Of a stretch of 64,000 nt of DNA, positions 53,581 to 63,475 are shown piece by piece. The translations under genes were made by a program, and so were the position numbers. Below the pieces are notes generated by a model. The model made no database searches. It was not told the origin of the DNA and saw only the letters and a list, made by a program, of their open reading frames with translations. Location: assembly GCA_018660265.1 (NCBI GenBank), contig JABJKS010000059.1:124001-188000 (forward strand), in the 5' to 3' direction. Position 1 is the stretch's first letter. Every line of letters begins with the position of its first letter. This stretch comes from Rhodospirillaceae bacterium (lineage in GTDB: Bacteria > Pseudomonadota > Alphaproteobacteria > GCA-2731375).

Positions 53581-55889
53581 CCGTCCATGGCCATCCGTAG
53601 CTTGCTGGCCAGATCCGCCTTGCGGAATGGTTTTTGCAACAATATGACACTTTCGGCCAGTCGCCCCTGATGTATCAGTGCGTCCTGTGTGTAACCGGAC
53701 ATGTAAATAATTTTGATGTTAGGGTGATATTGGGGTGCTTGTTCGGCAATGATATTGCCGCTGACGCCGTTTGGCAGAATGACGTCGGTAAGCAGCAGAT
53801 CGATATGCCGTTCCCGCTTCATGACGTCCAGGGCGGCGGCGGCGTCTGCGGCCGCCAAAACCTGATAGCCCAGGGATGCCAACAGGGCGACCGTTAATGT
53901 GCGTACGTCGGGATCATCCTCAACAACCAAAATCCATTCGTCGCGGGCTTTGGGCACAACGGATTTATCGGCCTCTGTTCCATCCGGATTGGCCAAAGAC
54001 CTCCGGGCCTCCAAGAATCGTGGCAGATACAGCTTGATGGTTGTGCCATGACCAAGCTCACTATAAATGGTGACCTGGCCATTTGATTGTTTAACAAAGC
54101 CGAATACCATGCTCAGTCCCAGGCCGGTTCCATTGCCTTGATCCTTGGTGGTGAAGAAGGGTTCGAAAACCTTGCTCTTAACCTGCGGCGTCATGCCTGT
54201 ACCGGTGTCCGTAACCGACAATGTGACGTATTCGCCAGGCTTCAAGTCTGCCTGGGCGGCAGCATAGTCATCGTTAAGGTCGGTGTTGGTAGTTTCAATA
54301 CTCAATGTACCACCGTCGGGCATGGCATCGCGGGCATTGAGGGCCAAGTTCAACATGACATTTTCAATCTGGCCCGGGTCTATATAACAGGGCCAAAGAT
54401 CGGCGCTGCGGCTGGTTTCGATTTGGATTGTGGCACCAAGGCTACGTTGCAGGATGGTGATCATATCGTCAATTTGCCGGTCAAGCTGGACGACCTTTGG
54501 CGACAGGGTTTGCTTGCGGGAAAACGCCAGCAATTGCTGGGTGAGTTCCGCGCCGCGCTGTGCGGTTCGAAGTATGGTGTCGGCGAACCTTTCGGCGGCA
54601 ATTCCGTCTTCATTCGAGATTTCTAAATGATGGAGAAATTCCGCCAACATTTCAGTGTTGCCCAGGATGACGGCCAGAAGATTGTTAAAATCATGGGCCA
54701 CCCCGCCTGTCAGTTGTCCCACGGTTTCCATTTTTTGCGCCTGGATTAATTGCTCTTCCAACGCGCGATGTTCAGTAATATTCGTGGTGGTGCCGCGAAA
54801 GCCTCCGAATTCGCCATTCTCATCGTAGTACGGTTTGGCCGAGGTACGGAGCCATATGATTTCATCCGCCGTGCTGCCTTGGCGCTGATAAACGACGTCA
54901 CGAAATGGCTGTTGCGCTTCCATCTGCCTTTTGATGTATTGCCAGGGATCCATATCCGTATAGGCAGGCGCGATGCTGAATGCTACAGGCTGGCCAACGG
55001 CCTCCGAGACTTTGACGGGGATATGTTGGTCCACTGAAGGCGATAAAACTGAAGGCGATAAAACTGAAGGCGATAAATAGGTGTAGTGGAGTTGAGCATC
55101 GGTTTGCCAATAAAAATCAGCGCTGGCATCTGCAAAATCGGCCAATTGGGTCCGGCTGTTACGCAGATCGATTTCTATTCGATGCCGGTCCGTGATGTCC
55201 TGGGTCACCCCGAAAATGGATACCAGTTCGCCGGCCTCGCTATACTCCGGCTGCGCTTCTCCCGCCATGAACCGAAGTTCGCCATCGAGCCGTCTAAAGC
55301 GATAACTGAAACTATATGGTGCCTTGTTTGCCAGGGCGCGCGTACGCACCCGTTCCATCTCCCGAAGGTCATCCTCGTTTATGGACCTTTGCAGATCAAC
55401 CAGGCTGAGTTCTTGGTCGTCTTTAGAAAGGCCGAAAATACGATAGATTTCGTCGGACATTTCGACAAAATCCGTTTTAGGGTAGTACCGCCAATGGCCC
55501 ATCAGGGCGATGCGTTGGGCCTCTGACAAAGCCCGTTCGCTTTCCCTCAACGTGACTTCAGCGCGTTTGCTCGCCGTGACATCCATCACCATCACGCCGA
55601 TGCCTATTGGTTTGCCGTGATGATCAGCGATTAGAAATTTTGTGACTTCATAATCCGCCACGCTGCCATCAGGGTGGCGATGTCGGTAGGGTCGTGGATG
55701 GGGGACGGCACCGTTCAACGCACCCTTATCTCTACTTTCGGCAATTTCCGCTTCAGCGCTGGGAATAAGTTCAAAAATCGTTTTGCCGATGACATCTCGA
55801 TCACCAAGATTAAACAATTCCCGGTAGCGGTTATTGACCAATAGAAGATGGCCTTGACGATCTTTGAAGGCGATGCCGGCGGGGGAAAA
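53577..55889 (-). pseudogene. Hybrid histidine kinase, C-terminal part after in-frame stop
   Basis: About 770 codons from after the TAA at 55892-55890 (minus) to 53577. Several PAS domains are readable, from GIAFKDRQGHLLLVNNRYRE in the first to YLSPSVLSPSVLSPSV in the third. Then come a phospho-accepting GGVAHDFNNLLAVI, an NLALNARDAM N box, a TGTGMTPQ and GLGLSMVFGF ATPase domain, and a receiver domain with LLLTDVILPNG (phospho-Asp). The part before 55841 is in the same frame as the upstream fragment. It could be translated only by re-initiation (TTG 55841) or by readthrough. The other domains look intact. Confidence 0.8.
55033..55077 (-). repeat. 15-bp perfect tandem triplication in the kinase gene
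   Basis: ACTGAAGGCGATAAA repeats three times without mismatch (55033-55047, 55048-55062, 55063-55077). In the encoded strand each copy gives one SPSVL unit. A PAS domain normally would have one LSPSV here, so two copies are extra. The frame is kept. Confidence 0.9.
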
Positions 55890-56822
55890 TTAGACCACCT
55901 GACGAAACCATCTATTGCGCTCCAAAAACGCTTCCTCTGACCGCCTCTCCTCCGTGATATCGTGGATGGTACCGCTGATCAGGGTTCTGCCTTGCCATTG
56001 CACCGTCTGTGAGGTGATGCGCATCCAGATCTGACTGCCGTCTTTCTTGAACCCTTCACATTCATAAGTGTGCGGGGCGGCGCCGTCCCTTTTGCAATTT
56101 TCAGCCAGGCCCTGAATGCGGGTAGCGTCCTTTGGCGACCACAAGAGGCTTAAATCGCCGATGTCCATCAGTTCTTTCGTGTCGGCATAGCCGTACATAT
56201 CGCTTAAGGCGCGGTTGATGAATATGGGGCACTGGTCATCGTGGATGTAAAAGCCGGCGGACATGTTTTCGATCAGATGGCGAAAATTGTTTTCACTGCT
56301 TTCAAGGTTCGCCCGGTCCGTCTGGCGGCTGATTTTGCTGCCGATACGTTGGGATATAAGGGTCGAGAAAGTTTCCGTGAAACCGCCCTCAGCAATCGGC
56401 GATGACCTCAAGATCACCAAATGGCCCTGTACCTCCCCCTCGACGTTGTGACAGGGACACGCCAACGCATTCATCTCACCCAGACCAGCGATGGTTATGA
56501 TATCCCGCCGTTCAGTTTCCCGACCGCCGGGGCCACCCTGGTCCCTGGTCAAACCTTTGGCTATTGCAATAACACATGGATGAAAATCGGAATACCTGTC
56601 TTCAGCCCCATAAATTGCAAGCGCTTCGCCGGGCGTGCACGTGTGGGATAGAACGATGACCATTTCGCAGTTAACTGCCTGGCCCAAAATCCGTGCCGCA
56701 GCTGTGAAAAAACCATCGTCGCCATCCGCCAATTGACGCAATGCTGAGAGCGCTTCCAGCATTTTCCCGGCGCTAATCCCGGCGCTAATCCCGGTCATAT
56801 CAGGTGTTGGCAATTGCTGCAT
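55890..56822 (-). pseudogene. Hybrid histidine kinase, N-terminal part (GAF and PAS) ending in in-frame stop
   Basis: About 310 residues. The first ATG is at 56822; other ATGs are at 56798 and 56762, and a GTG at 56888. It has a GAF-like domain (ALSALRQLADGDDGFFTAAAR, VNCEMVIVLSHT, ending near residue 180). A PAS domain follows (NFRHLIENMSAGFYIHDDQ), with an SGTIHDITEERRSEEAFLERN linker. It ends at TAA 55892-55890 right after RNRWFRQVV. The next codons in the same frame (FSPAGIAFKDRQG) continue the expected next PAS domain. A single base change could have made the stop. Confidence 0.8.
56766..56789 (-). repeat. 12-bp perfect tandem duplication near the kinase N-terminus
   Basis: CCCGGCGCTAAT occurs twice (56766-56777, 56778-56789) followed by a partial CCCGG. 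It encodes GISAGISAG just before the GAF domain. It is in frame. Confidence 0.85.
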
Positions 56823-56973
56823 GTATGAAGGCCGTATACTGTTGCTTGTATATTTCGGAATGCTAGCTTTGAAACATTGCCAATACACTAATAAAGATAC
56901 AAATTTGCGAATTTCGCGATATTCTGCGACAAAATCGGATATTCGGCGTGTTTTTTTTCATGAGGATTTAGTT

Positions 56974-57630
56974 ATGGTTGAATTTCTTGGTTCGACGCAT
57001 CGTATTTTGCAGGATCGTTTTGGTACCCAGGCATTGGCGGACCGGATCGAACAAGTCGCTGTTCATGACAAGGTCGGCACGGCGGAAAAAGCTTTTATAG
57101 AAGGCCGGGATATGTTCTTCCTGGCCAGCGTTACGGCGGACGGTCAGCCAACCGTATCCTACAAAGGCGGCGATCCGGGCTTTGTACGTGTGTTGAGCGA
57201 GGGGGAGGTGGTATTTCCCAGTTACGACGGCAACGGCATGTACTATTCCATGGGCAACATTGCCGACAATGCCAAGTTGGGCCTGTTGTTCATAGATTTT
57301 GAGACGCCCCATCGCTTGCGCCTGGAAGGCACGGCGACGGTGAGCCATGATGACCCGCTGTTGGTGGATTATCCGGAGGCACAATTGCTGGTGCGCATCG
57401 CGGTGGCGCGGGTTTTCGTTAATTGCCCCCGTTATGTCCACCGTTACAAGCGGGTTGAAACCTCTCCCTATGTGCCGCGGGAAGGTCAACCCGCACCTTT
57501 AGCTGTCTGGAAACGCATTGATGGTATGCTGGATGTTCTGCCCGAAGGTGATCGTGACCGGGTCGCGGATGCCGGTGGCACGATCAGCCGCCAGGATTAC
57601 GCAGATAGAATACTGAAGGGTGATGTTTAG
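56974..57630 (+). CDS. Pyridoxamine 5'-phosphate oxidase family protein
   Basis: A 218-residue flavin-binding split-barrel protein of the PPOX type. The start at ATG 56974 has GAGG about ten bases upstream; the frame is open further upstream but that overlaps the kinase. Motifs are DMFFLASVTADGQPTVSYKGGDPGF, FPSYDGNGMYYSMGNI, GLLFIDFETPHRLRLEGTA and NCPRYVHRY. It resembles FMN-binding proteins that act on oxidised or small molecules rather than true PdxH. It ends four bases inside the DUF1223 gene on the opposite strand. Confidence 0.88.
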   Translation: MVEFLGSTHRILQDRFGTQALADRIEQVAVHDKVGTAEKAFIEGRDMFFLASVTADGQPTVSYKGGDPGFVRVLSEGEVVFPSYDGNGMYYSMGNIADNAKLGLLFIDFETPHRLRLEGTATVSHDDPLLVDYPEAQLLVRIAVARVFVNCPRYVHRYKRVETSPYVPREGQPAPLAVWKRIDGMLDVLPEGDRDRVADAGGTISRQDYADRILKGDV

Positions 57631-58400
57631 AAGGTAATCCGTGCCGCCGCCAAAATCGGGCCCACGGGGCCTTTTTGGACGATAATCGCGCAACCATCAC
57701 GGCCACCTTCCGCCAGCATTTCCTGGCTTAAATTCATTTGCAAAGCCTTGCCGCGCCACTGACCCAAGGGGCGCATTTCCCGTACTACATTGTGGTAGAC
57801 CAAATTGTTGCCAGCATTTTCGCCCCGTTCTATAGGCACATCCTGGCGCTGATCATAGCGGACCAGCCAAATGGTGGCATCCTTTAGACTATCGGGCGCA
57901 GCGGAGAGGGAGACCAGAACGCGGCCATCGAGATGCTGTAAGTGCAAAATCGGCCTGGCTGTATTACGGTTTTGTTCCGCTTCAATTGCCGCTGCCACGG
58001 CAGCGGAGTCGGACCCTACCGCATGTTGCCGCCCGCCGATGACCATTTGCGGGGTGTAGACCGTACGGTTGCGCAGGGCCGCGGCATATTGGCGTTGGCG
58101 TTCTGTATGGGCGGGCTGGGCCAGGGTGTCTTTCCAGCCCAGATAATCCCAATAATCGACATTGAAGGTCAGGGCGATGATATCTTCCCGGGAGGCCAGT
58201 TCGCCCAACAACCGGTCCGCCGGTGGACAGGAATTACAGCCCTGTGAGGTATAGAGTTCCACCACAACAGCCCCTGTCGGTTTCGCCATAGCACCTTGAT
58301 AGGCGGAAAATGCTGAAAGCAGTGACAGACAAAGGCCAAACGAAAAGGCTGCAAAAGCGCGGTTTGCGCGCAGCGGAATAATCCGGGTCAAATTTCTCAT
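57627..58400 (-). CDS. DUF1223 family thioredoxin-fold exported protein
   Basis: A 257-residue DUF1223 protein. The N-terminal signal peptide covers about residues 15-39 (FAAFSFGLCLSLLSAFSAYQGAMA). The key motif is LYTSQGCNSCPPADRLL, with a CxxC that fits a thioredoxin-like fold. VDYWDYLGWKDTLAQPA and RTVYTPQMVIGG are family segments. It is presumed periplasmic with an oxidative or disulfide-related role that is not settled. No co-directional gene lies close by. Confidence 0.92.
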   Translation of the reverse strand: MRNLTRIIPLRANRAFAAFSFGLCLSLLSAFSAYQGAMAKPTGAVVVELYTSQGCNSCPPADRLLGELASREDIIALTFNVDYWDYLGWKDTLAQPAHTERQRQYAAALRNRTVYTPQMVIGGRQHAVGSDSAAVAAAIEAEQNRNTARPILHLQHLDGRVLVSLSAAPDSLKDATIWLVRYDQRQDVPIERGENAGNNLVYHNVVREMRPLGQWRGKALQMNLSQEMLAEGGRDGCAIIVQKGPVGPILAAARITF

Positions 58401-58470
58401 GCCTGGAACTTAAGGATCACGGGCCTCACCTGAAAATCAAATGTAGGTGAGCGGCGATTTAACAAGCCTA

Positions 58471-58506
58471 AAAAACCCGGCACAAATGCTATTTTGTGCC
58501 GGGTTT
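58471..58506 (-). terminator. Strong terminator downstream of acnA
   Basis: A 14-bp perfect stem, AAACCCGGCACAAA (58473-58486) with TTTGTGCCGGGTTT (58493-58506), has a six-base loop. On the minus strand it is followed by more T (58471-58472). It lies 24 bases after the acnA stop. Confidence 0.9.
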
Positions 58507-58529
58507 GGGAACGTTTTTATCAGATTTGA

Positions 58530-61223
58530 TCAGGCTGCATCGTTCATCAGATTGCGCAGCACATATTGCAGAATGCCGCCGTGGCGGTAATATTCCACTT
58601 CATCCAGAGTATCGATGCGGCACAACAATGCGACTTGGCGCGAGGTGCCGTCGGCATAGTTGATGGTGCAATCGATATCCATGCGCGGCGTGATGCCGCC
58701 TGCAATGCCAGTAATGTCGAATGTCTCGGTACCCACCAGATTGAGGGAGCTGCGGCTATCACCATCCTTGAACTGTAAGGGCAGGACACCCATGCCGACC
58801 AGGTTGGAACGATGGATGCGTTCGAAACTTTCCACAATTACTGCTCCGACGCCCAAAAGCTGGGTGCCCTTGGCAGCCCAGTCACGGGACGAGCCGGTGC
58901 CGTATTCCTTGCCGGCCACGATGACCAGGGGAACGCCATCAGCCTGATAGCGCATGGCGGCATCGTAGATCGGCATTTCCTCACCACTGGGTTGATGACG
59001 GGTGATGCCGCCTTCCGTACCCGGTGCCATTTCGTTGCGAATGCGGGTATTGGCGAAGGTGCCGCGCATCATGATCTCGTGATTGCCACGGCGGGAGCCA
59101 TACGAGTTGAACTCCCGTGCGGGGACCTGGCGATCATTGAGATACGTGGCTGCGGGGCTATCGCCTGCGATGGAACCGGCGGGCGAAATATGATCGGTGG
59201 TGACCGAGTCTCCCAACATAGCCAATTCCCGCGCCCCGGTGATATCCGAGATGCCGCCGGCTTCGGGTGCCATACCGTCAAAATAGGGCGGGTGTTGCAC
59301 ATAGGTGGAGACCGCATCCCAATCATAGGTCAGGCTGTCCTTGGCGGTAACCGCCTGCCATTCCTTCGGGCCGGTGAAAACGTCACTATAGCGGCCGCCG
59401 AACATTTCCGGCGTCAGGGCCTTGGCCACCGTATCGGCGACCTCCTGCTGGCTGGGCCAGATGTCGGCCAGGTAGACCGGCTCTCCATCACTGCCTTTGC
59501 CAAGCGGTTCCGTGGTCAGATCCCGGTTCAGGCTGCCCGCCAGGGCGTAGGCCACGACCAGGGGCGGTGATGCCAGATAGTTGGCCCGGACATGGGGGCT
59601 GATCCGGCCTTCAAAGTTGCGATTGCCCGAAAGCACGGCGGCGGCTACCAGATCACCTTCAACAATGGCGTCTGAGATCGGCTCGGCCAACGGCCCGGAG
59701 TTGCCAATACATGTGGTGCAGCCAAAGCCGACCACGTTAAAGCCCAGGGCATCAAGGGGTTCTTGCAGCCCGGCCGCATTCAGATAGTCGGACACCACCT
59801 GGCTACCTGGTGCGAGGGAGGCTTTGACCCAAGGCTTGGTTTGCAAACCCTTGGCCCGCGCCTTTTGCGCCAACAACCCGGCTGCCACCATGACAGAGGG
59901 GTTGGAGGTGTTGGTGCACGACGTGATGGCTGCGATAACCACATCGCCGCTGCGCAGCTCGTGCGTGGCACCAGCCACGGGCACGGACTTCTCTGTATTC
60001 GCACCGGGCATCAATTTTGGCAGTTCTTCGTTAAAGGCTGCTTTTGCATTGTCCAGGGGCACCCGGTCTTTGGGCTGTGTCGGACCGGAAATACAGGGCA
60101 CCACCGTGCCCATGTCCAGCGCCAATGTCTCGGTAAATACCGGGTCCGGGCTGTCGGCATCGCGCCACATGCCCTGGGCCTTGGCATAGGCCTCTACCAA
60201 CTTGATCTGGCTCGCATCGCGGGATGTGAACTCCAGATAGCGCAGGGTTTCGCTGTCGATGGGGAAGAAGCCACAGGTCGCACCATACTCAGGCGCCATG
60301 TTGGCAATTGTGGCCCGGTCTGTCAGGGGCAGGTTATCCAGGCCGGGGCCATAGAATTCAACAAACTTGCCGACCACGCCTTGGGCACGAAGCATTTGCG
60401 TCACGGTCAGGACCAGATCCGTCGCCGTGGTGCCGGCAGGTAACTTGCCGGTCAATTTCATGCCGATGACCTCGGGCAACAACATGGAAACGGGCTGACC
60501 CAGCATGGCTGCTTCTGCCTCGATCCCGCCAACGCCCCAGCCCAGAACCGCCAGACCGTTGACCATGGTGGTGTGGCTGTCGGTGCCAACAAGGGTATCG
60601 GGATAGGCAATATTCTTGCCGCCGTTTTCCGAACTCCATACAACTTTTGCCAGGTACTCCACGTTGACTTGATGGCAGATGCCGGTCCCGGGCGGTACGA
60701 CGCGGAAATTGTCAAACGCCTGCTGGCCCCAACGCAGAAAGGCATAACGTTCACCGTTGCGTTCAAACTCCAGCTCAATGTTCTTGGCCAGGCTGTCGGC
60801 GGTGCCGGCGTGATCGACCATAACCGAATGGTCGATGACCAGATCCACAGGGGACAATGGGTTAATCTTTTCGGGATCACCACCCATGTCGACCACGGCG
60901 GCGCGCATGGCGGCCAGATCAACAACGGCTGGAACGCCGGTGAAATCCTGCATCAACACCCGGGCCGGGCGATAGGCGATTTCATGGTCAGAGCGGTGAT
61001 CTTTCAACCAGCCCGCCAGGGCATCGGCGTCTTTCGTGGTGACGCTGCGGCCATCCTCAAAGCGTAACAGATTTTCCAGCAGGACTTTTAAAGAATAGGG
61101 CAGGCGGGAAAGATCGCCCAAACCGCCCTCGTAGGCGGCGGGCAACGAGAAATAATCATAATCGGTTCCATCTACGGAAAGGGTGCGGCGGGTATTCCGG
61201 GAATCATTGCCGATGGATGTCAT
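58530..61223 (-). CDS. acnA: Aconitate hydratase A
   Basis: An 897-residue aconitase of AcnA type. The [4Fe-4S] cysteines are in [13 protein letters not shown] and [14 protein letters not shown]. Substrate-binding segments include [25 protein letters not shown] and [16 protein letters not shown] 61223 has GGAG seven bases upstream, and the upstream extension is unlikely. It interconverts citrate and isocitrate in the TCA cycle; AcnA-type proteins can also act as iron-responsive RNA regulators. It is monocistronic with its own terminator. The 244-bp gap upstream is shared with the SDR gene. Confidence 0.96.
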   Translation of the reverse strand: MTSIGNDSRNTRRTLSVDGTDYDYFSLPAAYEGGLGDLSRLPYSLKVLLENLLRFEDGRSVTTKDADALAGWLKDHRSDHEIAYRPARVLMQDFTGVPAVVDLAAMRAAVVDMGGDPEKINPLSPVDLVIDHSVMVDHAGTADSLAKNIELEFERNGERYAFLRWGQQAFDNFRVVPPGTGICHQVNVEYLAKVVWSSENGGKNIAYPDTLVGTDSHTTMVNGLAVLGWGVGGIEAEAAMLGQPVSMLLPEVIGMKLTGKLPAGTTATDLVLTVTQMLRAQGVVGKFVEFYGPGLDNLPLTDRATIANMAPEYGATCGFFPIDSETLRYLEFTSRDASQIKLVEAYAKAQGMWRDADSPDPVFTETLALDMGTVVPCISGPTQPKDRVPLDNAKAAFNEELPKLMPGANTEKSVPVAGATHELRSGDVVIAAITSCTNTSNPSVMVAAGLLAQKARAKGLQTKPWVKASLAPGSQVVSDYLNAAGLQEPLDALGFNVVGFGCTTCIGNSGPLAEPISDAIVEGDLVAAAVLSGNRNFEGRISPHVRANYLASPPLVVAYALAGSLNRDLTTEPLGKGSDGEPVYLADIWPSQQEVADTVAKALTPEMFGGRYSDVFTGPKEWQAVTAKDSLTYDWDAVSTYVQHPPYFDGMAPEAGGISDITGARELAMLGDSVTTDHISPAGSIAGDSPAATYLNDRQVPAREFNSYGSRRGNHEIMMRGTFANTRIRNEMAPGTEGGITRHQPSGEEMPIYDAAMRYQADGVPLVIVAGKEYGTGSSRDWAAKGTQLLGVGAVIVESFERIHRSNLVGMGVLPLQFKDGDSRSSLNLVGTETFDITGIAGGITPRMDIDCTINYADGTSRQVALLCRIDTLDEVEYYRHGGILQYVLRNLMNDAA

Positions 61224-61467
61224 GGGCAGTCTCCTCAATATTAGAGTGTTCGATTTCAGTTTGTGCGGCCTCAAATAGGTGGCGCGCCGCGCGGTGTGCC
61301 GGCGGCGCGATCCAACTCTATTTGTAACCGTTAAATTTTACTGATCGTTTCATAGCCTCTTTCTCTGCAAAAATCACCTCCCCCCAGGGGAATTTATTTC
61401 CACATCCCTGGCCTAAGCGTGCTGGACGACATAGGCTACGGCAAATGTTGAACATGGGGAGGCGACA

Positions 61468-62241
61468 ATGGACTTGGAAATTGCTGGCAAAACCGCACTC
61501 GTTACTGGCGCATCTAAGGGTATCGGGTTGGCGGTGGCCAAAGGTTTGGCGGCTGAGGGCTGCAATCTACATTTGACGTCACGCACCGAAGCGGACTTGG
61601 AAAATGCCAAGGGAATCATCACGCAAGCCTACGGCGTTAGTGTCACAACCCACGCCATGGACCTGTCCGCACCGGGAAATGCAGCATCATTGGCGGCGGC
61701 GGTGGGGGAAATTGACATCTTAATCAACAACGCCGGTGCAATCCCGGGCGGCGACATAGGTACCATCGATGAGGCCACCTGGCGGGAGGCCTGGGACCTG
61801 AAAGTATTCGGTTATATTAATATGACCCGGCTGTTCTTGGCCGCCATGACGGCACGGGGTCATGGGGTCATCGTCAACGTGGTTGGCCTGGCAGGGGAGC
61901 GGCCGGCGGCGAATTATGTCGCAGGCTCCGCCGGCAACGCCTCGTTGATGGCGCTGAGCCGGGCGATTGGTTCAACCTCAATGGATCAGGGGGTCCGCGT
62001 ACTGGCAGTCAATCCTGGGCCGGTTGAAACAGACCGGATCACAACCCTTATGAAAGCCCGGGCCGAGGCCGAATTGGGCGATGCGGATCGTTGGCGTGAG
62101 CTGACCGGAAACTGGCCCATGGGCCGGGCCGCCAAACCCGAAGAATGTGCCGATCTGGTGATCTTCGCTGCCTCCGCCAGGGCGACCTATATTTCGGGCG
62201 TTGTGCTGACAATTGACGGCGGAATTGGCGCGCGCGGATAG
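61468..62241 (+). CDS. Short-chain dehydrogenase/reductase
   Basis: A 257-residue SDR with TGASKGIGLA near residue 15 and NNAGAIPGGD near residue 88. The usual catalytic Tyr position reads NYVAGSAGNASLMAL; the normal YxxxK is not obvious, as Tyr is followed by VAGSAGN and no Lys appears at the +4 position. The C-terminus has ISGVVLTIDGGIGARG. The missing Lys suggests altered catalysis or a non-catalytic SDR. It is divergent from acnA. Confidence 0.85.
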   Translation: MDLEIAGKTALVTGASKGIGLAVAKGLAAEGCNLHLTSRTEADLENAKGIITQAYGVSVTTHAMDLSAPGNAASLAAAVGEIDILINNAGAIPGGDIGTIDEATWREAWDLKVFGYINMTRLFLAAMTARGHGVIVNVVGLAGERPAANYVAGSAGNASLMALSRAIGSTSMDQGVRVLAVNPGPVETDRITTLMKARAEAELGDADRWRELTGNWPMGRAAKPEECADLVIFAASARATYISGVVLTIDGGIGARG

Positions 62242-62665
62242 GCCGAGGCGGAAAATTATCCATAAGTCAAGCGCAACAGAGGCTTGACCGATCTGACGTC
62301 AACCGCTTTAGTGTCGCCAGACATCTTTGCGGATGTCGAACTGGGACGCGCCGGATAAGCCGAAAATCGGCACACGGTGCGAGCTGAAAAGTGCGGCGAC
62401 AATGTCGGCGCTGGCTGGTGAATAGAATGTTTGTAAAAGTTTAGTACGGGGTCTGGCAGCGTGGAATTCCTATCATGACGTTTGAGGGTTTGCCTGAAAA
62501 TTTGGCTGCAGTTGCTGTTTTTCAATGTGACAGAATGACGCGACCCTTGGCTGGCGCGCGGTCTATTGGCCGACTAAGCGATTACATGTGCCCCAAAGGC
62601 GACCGTGCCAGGGGCGGCAATGCCAGGGGCGGCAAGGCCTTTCATAAAATCAAGGTGACGGCAGA
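62242..62665 (+). promoter_or_regulatory. Gene-free leader of the LivG operon with inverted and direct repeats
   Basis: No convincing gene is seen in this 424-bp stretch. TTGAC (62284-62288) and GTCAA (62298-62302) form an inverted repeat that contains the palindrome TGACGTCA (62294-62301). A GCCGA/TCGGC hairpin lies at 62359-62371. A 15-bp unit, TGCCAGGGGCGGCAA, is perfectly duplicated at 62606-62620 and 62621-62635. A 64-codon frame from ATG 62475 ends in the livG start (ATGA) but lacks recognised features. It may be a regulated leader for fatty-acid or amino-acid uptake genes. Confidence 0.4.
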
Positions 62666-63472
62666 ATGACTGATACGGCTGGCTCCGGTGGGAGCGTGAA
62701 ACTGAAATTAGATGGTGTGGCAAAAAATTTCGGCGGTGTGCGCGCCGTCTCGGGTGTCAGCGCGGAGGTGAAGGAGGGAGAGATCTTTTCCATCATCGGA
62801 CCGAACGGTGCCGGCAAGACTACAATATTGAATATGACATCGGGGTTCTATCACCCGGATGAGGGCAGCATTAATTTCGAAGGTACGGATATTTCCCAGA
62901 CCCTGCCCTCGAAAATTGCCTCTTTGGGGATTTCCCGAACTTTCCAGAATATCGCACTGTTTCGTGGTTTAACGGTGTTAGAGAACCTGATGCTGGGACG
63001 CCATGTCTTGATGAAGACCGGTGTGCTTGCCGCGTTCGCCTATTGGGGTCCGGCGCAGCGCGAAGAGGTGGAGCACCGGGAGCGGGTTGAAGAGATCATC
63101 GATTTCCTGAAATTGACCGATCTGCGTAAAACGCCTGCCGGCGCATTGGCTTATGGCCTGCAAAAGCGGGTGGAACTGGGTCGCGCGCTGGCGTCCGAGC
63201 CACGGCTGCTGCTGCTTGACGAGCCTATGGCCGGTATGAACCAGGAAGAAAAAGAGGACATGGTGCGTTATGTCCTTGATGTGAACCAGGAATGGGGCAC
63301 CACCATCGCCTTGATCGAACATGATATGGGCGTGGTGATGGATATATCCGACCACGTCATGGTGATGGATATGGGCGAGAGAATTTCCTTCGGTACGCCT
63401 GATGAAGTCCGTGGCGATCCTCGGGTGATCGAGGCTTATCTGGGCACGACGGATCACAAGGAGGTTGCATAA
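62666..63472 (+). CDS. Branched-chain amino acid-type ABC transporter ATP-binding protein (LivG-like)
   Basis: A 268-residue ABC ATPase of the LivG family. Walker A is GPNGAGKTT (residues 45-53), the signature is LAYGLQKRVELGRAL and Walker B is LLLLDEPMAG. The IALIEHDMGVVMDISDHVMVMDMG segment is typical of the second LivG half. It energises import of amino acids, urea, aromatic acids or similar, together with permeases and a binding protein that must lie outside the window. It is followed after three bases by an acyl-CoA synthetase gene, an arrangement seen in several alphaproteobacterial uptake operons for acidic substrates. Confidence 0.93.
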   Translation: MTDTAGSGGSVKLKLDGVAKNFGGVRAVSGVSAEVKEGEIFSIIGPNGAGKTTILNMTSGFYHPDEGSINFEGTDISQTLPSKIASLGISRTFQNIALFRGLTVLENLMLGRHVLMKTGVLAAFAYWGPAQREEVEHRERVEEIIDFLKLTDLRKTPAGALAYGLQKRVELGRALASEPRLLLLDEPMAGMNQEEKEDMVRYVLDVNQEWGTTIALIEHDMGVVMDISDHVMVMDMGERISFGTPDEVRGDPRVIEAYLGTTDHKEVA

Positions 63473-63475
63473 CCC

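Noticed and set aside
56821-56973. N-terminal extension of the PPOX gene
   Set aside because: It lacks family features and overlaps the opposite-strand kinase start region; ATG 56974 gives the normal start and has a GAGG upstream.
62475-62669. 64-codon frame overlapping the livG start
   Set aside because: It has no recognised features and contains a 15-bp duplication; not listed as a gene. The overlap with livG is noted in the leader entry.
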